Source of the DNA: Microbulbifer sp. A4B17
GTDB lineage: Bacteria; Pseudomonadota; Gammaproteobacteria; Pseudomonadales; Cellvibrionaceae
Assembly (NCBI RefSeq): GCF_003076275.1
Contig: NZ_CP029064.1
Span: 62,001-126,000, forward strand
Length of the DNA stretch: 64,000 nucleotides
Reading direction: 5' to 3'
Shown: in pieces, positions 60,725 to 64,000 of the stretch
Position numbering within the stretch: position 1 is the first letter of the stretch
Layout of the letters: every line of letters starts with the position of its first letter
The notes under the pieces: generated by a model
Databases searched by the model: none
What the model saw: the letters and a program-made list of their open reading frames with translations, nothing else
What the model was told of the DNA's origin: nothing
Position numbers and translations under genes: made by a program

Positions 60725-61678
60725 ATGGAATACAAGGACTATTACAAAATACTCGGCCTGGATCGTGGTGCAGATCAGGCTCAGGTTAAGCGTGCCTATC
60801 GAAAGTTGGCGCGCAAATATCATCCCGATGTCAGTAAAGAAGAGGGCGCTGAAGAGCACTTTAAAGAAGTTAATGAAGCTTATGAGGTTCTAAAAGACCC
60901 GGAGAAACGAGCTGCTTACGATCAGCTTGGTAGTGGCTTTCAGTCTGGGCAGGATTTCCGGCCACCACCTAACTGGGATCAGGGCTTTGAGTTCCATGGT
61001 GGTGGATACACCGAAGCTGATCCGGAGGCTTTTAGTGACTTCTTTGAGAGCCTGTTTGGGCGCGGCGGCTTCCGCCAAACTTATGGGCACGGACAACGCC
61101 GTTCCTATAGTGCTCAAGGGGAAAATACCTATGCCCGCATCACCATAGACTTGGAAGACAGTTATCGTGGCGGCACGCGCCAAGTGACCTTAAAGCACTC
61201 AGTGTTGGGGGCAGATGGCCGGCCTCAATTACGTGAGCGAACACTTAATATTAAAATTCCCAAAGGGATCACAGAGGGACAACAGATCCGTTTGGCCGGG
61301 CAAGGCGAGCCAGGTATTGGTGAAGGTAAGCCCGGTGATCTCTACCTGGAAATTGCTTTTAATCCCCATCCCCTTTTCCATACAGAAGGTAAAACCGTTT
61401 ACCTGGACCTGCCTTTGGCGCCCTGGGAGATAACACTCGGGGCCAAGGTTCAGGTGCCTACTCCCGATGGCCCCCTTAAAGTGACAATTCCAGCCAACAG
61501 TACAAATGGTAAAAAGCTGCGCCTCAAGGGCCGTGGTGTCCCGGCAAAGCAGCCAGGTGATTTGTATATAGTGATGCAAACAGTAACACCGCCGGCGACT
61601 AGCGATAAGGAGCGAGATGCATATCGTCAGTTTGGTGATGCATTCAACTTCAATCCGCGCCAGTCCATGGGAGGATAA
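60725..61678 (+). CDS. cbpA: Curved DNA-binding protein CbpA (DnaJ-class co-chaperone)
   Basis: 317 residues. The J domain has HPD at 33-35 (KYHPDVSKEEG). A Gly/Phe-rich linker follows (FQSGQDFRPPPNWDQGF; FGRGGFRQTYGHG), then the two C-terminal substrate-binding domains (TLNIKIPKGITEGQQIRLAGQG) without the zinc fingers of DnaJ, as in CbpA. It works with DnaK and binds curved DNA. The modulator gene cbpM follows 2 bp downstream. Confidence 0.95.
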   Translation: MEYKDYYKILGLDRGADQAQVKRAYRKLARKYHPDVSKEEGAEEHFKEVNEAYEVLKDPEKRAAYDQLGSGFQSGQDFRPPPNWDQGFEFHGGGYTEADPEAFSDFFESLFGRGGFRQTYGHGQRRSYSAQGENTYARITIDLEDSYRGGTRQVTLKHSVLGADGRPQLRERTLNIKIPKGITEGQQIRLAGQGEPGIGEGKPGDLYLEIAFNPHPLFHTEGKTVYLDLPLAPWEITLGAKVQVPTPDGPLKVTIPANSTNGKKLRLKGRGVPAKQPGDLYIVMQTVTPPATSDKERDAYRQFGDAFNFNPRQSMGG

Positions 61679-61680
61679 TT

Positions 61681-62004
61681 GTGATGCCTAAAAAGGTTGA
61701 ACAGCTTAGCGGTGTTCTCCTGGATGAAGAGAGTGAGTTAACCCTGAGTGAGTTGTGTCGGGCCTGTGGTGTGCCGGCGGAGCGGATTATTGCGTTGGTA
61801 GAAGAGGGGGTTATCGAGCCGCGCAGCAGGGAACTGCAATGGCGCTTCAGTGGTATTTGTGTACGTAGAGTACGTCGAGTATATAGCCTGGAGCGAGATT
61901 TAGGGGTAAATCTTGCCGGCGCTGCACTGGCAATAGAGTTGCTGGATGAGATAGAGCGTCTTCAGGCGCATCTGGCACGGCTGGAGAAAGGTCGGAAACG
62001 CTAA
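61681..62004 (+). CDS. cbpM: Chaperone modulator CbpM
   Basis: 107 residues, MerR-like helix-turn-helix fold: LTLSELCRACGVPAERIIALVEEGVIEPR, followed by a helical C-terminus (LDEIERLQAHLARLEKG). CbpM binds the J domain of CbpA and inhibits it. GTG 61681 or ATG 61684 can serve as start; GGAGG at the end of cbpA fits both. Adjacent to cbpA as in Enterobacteria. Confidence 0.9.
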   Translation: MMPKKVEQLSGVLLDEESELTLSELCRACGVPAERIIALVEEGVIEPRSRELQWRFSGICVRRVRRVYSLERDLGVNLAGAALAIELLDEIERLQAHLARLEKGRKR

Positions 62005-62010
62005 CACTAT

Positions 62011-62997
62011 CTACTGCTTTCCTTGCAGGTATGGGCCAATAACCTCAATCTTCTCAATCCAAATAGCCCCGCTGTAACCTTTGGGTAGAAAACTGAGTTC
62101 TTCAGGTGTGTAAATACCAGGCAAGCCTCGCTTGCCATTTTTATTGTCTACTGCCATCACTAAGCTATTGGCTTTGGCTACTCGTTCAGAGTAACGATTG
62201 GGCCAACCCCACAAAGCCCATCGCCAGGTATTGGGTGCAATAACAATGCTGTTGCGGCAAGCCTCGGGAAAGTAACCGCTCCAACCGAACAGTAAATATC
62301 GCAGAGCACATTGTTTGGCACTTGTCTTGCTGAAGGCCAATGCACTTGGCCGCAATTGCCGTATCCTTTTAATTGGACGATCGCCACCGTAGACCATTAG
62401 CCGGGAATTAATAGGCAATTGGTGTTGGCGAAGATAGTTATCCAGTCGATCTGCTTCTGTTGGATTATTACTCTTAATATTGATCAGAAACTGCTTACCG
62501 GGAAAGTGCAGCGAAACCTCTTTTAAAGTGGGAAGTAAGCCCACTCCTTGGCCACGAAAGGGAAATGTCTTGCCGCCATCAAAGGTATAGCCGTAACCAA
62601 TATCCAGCTTCTTTAAATCCTCTATGGATTGTTCCCGGGTGACGCCTTTCCCGTTCGTGCGACAGTCAAGGGTCCAATCGTGAAACACCGCGAAGTCACC
62701 ATCAGTGGTGGGGTGAATATCGATTTCGACAATGTCCGCACCATGGGAAAAGGCGGCCTCCATAGAGGGAATAGTATTTTCCAGGTAGCGGTGTTCCGGG
62801 GGATATATGTGAACTGCTGTGCAGTCGTCACGACCCAAATTATCGCGATTATAAGTTTGATAGACACCGCGATGAGAAATCAGGATGGGCTGGCCTTGGG
62901 GGGGCGGTGCCAGCCAGGAGGCATTAAGTAGGTAAATAGCACCGAGACCGAACAGAGTAAGCAATGCGCTGATTTTGATAATGGCGCTTCTTTTCAT
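62011..62997 (-). CDS. Glycerophosphodiester phosphodiesterase family protein
   Basis: 328 residues from ATG 62997, preceded by GGGAAG. N-terminal membrane helix or uncleaved signal (IIKISALLTLFGLGAIYLL), then a GDPD domain: ISHRGVYQTYN, VEIDIHPTTDGDFAVFHDWTLD, with the catalytic His pair and metal ligands Glu/Asp in place. It would hydrolyse glycerophosphodiesters at the periplasmic face. The C-terminal half has an uncommon Trp-rich segment (NTWRWALWGWPNRYSERV). The upstream frame to 63357 has no support. Confidence 0.87.
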   Translation of the reverse strand: MKRSAIIKISALLTLFGLGAIYLLNASWLAPPPQGQPILISHRGVYQTYNRDNLGRDDCTAVHIYPPEHRYLENTIPSMEAAFSHGADIVEIDIHPTTDGDFAVFHDWTLDCRTNGKGVTREQSIEDLKKLDIGYGYTFDGGKTFPFRGQGVGLLPTLKEVSLHFPGKQFLINIKSNNPTEADRLDNYLRQHQLPINSRLMVYGGDRPIKRIRQLRPSALAFSKTSAKQCALRYLLFGWSGYFPEACRNSIVIAPNTWRWALWGWPNRYSERVAKANSLVMAVDNKNGKRGLPGIYTPEELSFLPKGYSGAIWIEKIEVIGPYLQGKQ

Positions 62998-63136
62998 TTG
63001 GCTTCCCTGCCACTTTTGCCTGAAAGTGATGCCAATATTAGCGGGTTTAGGGACAGAGAACCGGGCGCTGATAAGGTGAATTATGGCGAATTCGGACGGT
63101 GGGTCTGGGGTGGTGCACCCCCCCCCAAAAAAATTA

Positions 63137-64000
63137 TCAGAGTGCGGCTTTGGTAATGGTTCCCACCAGGTAGCCGGTATATACGAGGTAGGCCAATAAC
63201 AGGGCGGCTCCCTCCCAGCGATTGATCCGGCCCTGCCCTTTGAAGCCGTAGGCAAAAATAAACAGGGCAATTGTGAGGCCCAGAACCATCGGCCAGTCGC
63301 GGGACAGCACCTCGTGGGGTACGTTGGCCATGGGAGCAATGGTGCCGGCAATGCCAACTACCGCCAGAAGATTAAACATATTGGAGCCGACAACGTTGCC
63401 GATGGCGATATCGTGCTCTCCTTTTCGGGCCGCCACTAAGGTTGCGGCAAGCTCCGGCAGTGAGGTTCCCAGGGCAACAATAGTCAGGCCTATCACCAGA
63501 TCACTGACCCCCAAAGACTCGGCAATGGTTACTGCTCCCCATACGAGGATTCGGGAGCTGACAATCAATAGCACCAGACCTGCTACCAACCAAAATATGG
63601 CAGTTCCGAGTGGCATAGGGTTGTCTTCCAGCTCAGTTTCTACTTCGCCCTCAAGCTGGTCACCTTTATTGCGCATGGCAGAAAAGATACTCCAGCCGAT
63701 CAAGGCGAAGAAACCGAATAACAGAACAATGCCCTCCCAGCGCTCCAAGCGATCATTCCACAGGAAGGCGCCACTGAGCAGGGTGATCGCCAGCAACAGC
63801 GGTAGTTCCTTGCGTACGATTTTTGAATGAACTGAGAGAGGAATCAGCAGCGCACTGAAGCCCAGAATCAGGCCGGTATTAGCGATATTGGAACCGTAGG
63901 CATTACCCAGAGCCAGGCCGGGGTTGCCATTCAATGCGGCGATGGCTGATACCACCATCTCTGGGGCGGAAGTGCCGAAGCCGACGATCACCATACCAAT
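63137..64000 (-). CDS. Calcium/sodium antiporter (YrbG/CaCA family), N-terminus outside the window
   Basis: At least 287 codons; the frame is open at the right edge. Two alpha-repeats, each with the ion-binding signature: GFGTSAPEMVVSAIAALNG with LALGNAYGSNIANTG, and ALGTSLPELAATLVAARKG with IAIGNVVGSNMFN. The helices between them and the central hydrophilic loop (KGDQLEGEVETELEDN) fit ten-helix K+-independent bacterial exchangers. About 40 residues of the N-terminus are missing. It exports Ca2+ in exchange for Na+ or H+. Confidence 0.92.
   Translation of the reverse strand: MGMVIVGFGTSAPEMVVSAIAALNGNPGLALGNAYGSNIANTGLILGFSALLIPLSVHSKIVRKELPLLLAITLLSGAFLWNDRLERWEGIVLLFGFFALIGWSIFSAMRNKGDQLEGEVETELEDNPMPLGTAIFWLVAGLVLLIVSSRILVWGAVTIAESLGVSDLVIGLTIVALGTSLPELAATLVAARKGEHDIAIGNVVGSNMFNLLAVVGIAGTIAPMANVPHEVLSRDWPMVLGLTIALFIFAYGFKGQGRINRWEGAALLLAYLVYTGYLVGTITKAAL

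Noticed and set aside
63118-63133. Nine C followed by seven A, a possible phase-variation tract
   Set aside because: It lies between the ends and starts of two minus-strand genes, not inside a real reading frame, so slippage would not switch a protein.
62998-63357. N-terminal extension of the glycerophosphodiesterase
   Set aside because: The ATG at 62997 has a good ribosome-binding site and begins a membrane anchor. The extension is Pro/Cys-rich noise and crosses a homopolymer tract.
1-64000. CRISPR arrays, transposases, integrases, prophage genes, tRNA or rRNA
   Set aside because: I looked for regular direct repeats, transposase motifs and tRNA cloverleaf ends and found none.

Overview
The window looks like chromosomal DNA of a marine-type gammaproteobacterium, most likely a relative of Microbulbifer or another member of the Cellvibrionales. 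This is inferred from protein character and gene order, not from a marker gene; no rRNA or tRNA is visible. The left part (znuABC, polA, engB, cytochrome c4, dsbA) has the gene order known from the oriC-proximal region of Pseudomonas chromosomes.

Layout. 1-4.7 kb: a truncated TonB-dependent receptor, then a zinc importer (znuB and znuC divergent from znuA). 5-13 kb: polA, a PRPP-synthetase-like gene, two Fur-box genes, engB, cytochrome c4 and dsbA. The non-coding stretches around the PRPP-synthetase gene carry three compact transcript-like units, each ending in a strong intrinsic terminator and each exposing C-rich (CCCC/CCCCAA) segments. The first lies directly downstream of polA behind a sigma-E-like promoter, the locus and promoter type of ErsA in Pseudomonas. 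13-19.6 kb: a secreted cytochrome with an FTR1-like N-terminus, an ecotin, two tandem small secreted paralogues, an ACT-domain protein, a metallo-hydrolase-like protein and an M28 peptidase.

19.6-37.4 kb: a complete aryl polyene (APE) pigment cluster: a divergent phosphopantetheinyl transferase, then a tightly overlapping operon with a KS-like chain-length partner, two acyl carrier proteins, an aryl-ACP ligase fused to a dehydratase, glycosyl- and acyltransferases, an aromatic amino acid ammonia lyase, a thioesterase, a LolA-like protein, an MMPL exporter, a flavoenzyme, a lipoprotein, two full ketosynthases, a second dehydratase and a ketoreductase. A PagL-like gene follows. The lyase would supply the aryl starter, the type II PKS enzymes extend and reduce it, and the transferases and exporter would anchor the product in the outer membrane.

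37.4-41.1 kb: two AT-rich orphan secreted proteins, a FinR-like LysR regulator divergent from fpr, and the lipocalin Blc. 41.1-48.9 kb (minus strand): a DUF4159 / MoxR / DUF58 / BatA-like / DUF4175-like / large membrane protein operon. One of its genes contains four perfect DnaA boxes. 49-53.8 kb: two exported TldD-type proteases flanking a TldE/PmbA homologue, separated from the MoxR operon by a perfect 27-bp inverted repeat. 53.9-60.6 kb is AT-richer: nicotinamide phosphoribosyltransferase, a PspA / YqiJ / flotillin / zinc-ribbon operon and a small secreted protein. 60.7-64 kb: cbpA-cbpM, a glycerophosphodiesterase and a truncated Na+/Ca2+ exchanger.

Starts were chosen by ribosome-binding sites, signal peptides and overlaps. 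All functions are assigned by reading motifs; no database search was run.
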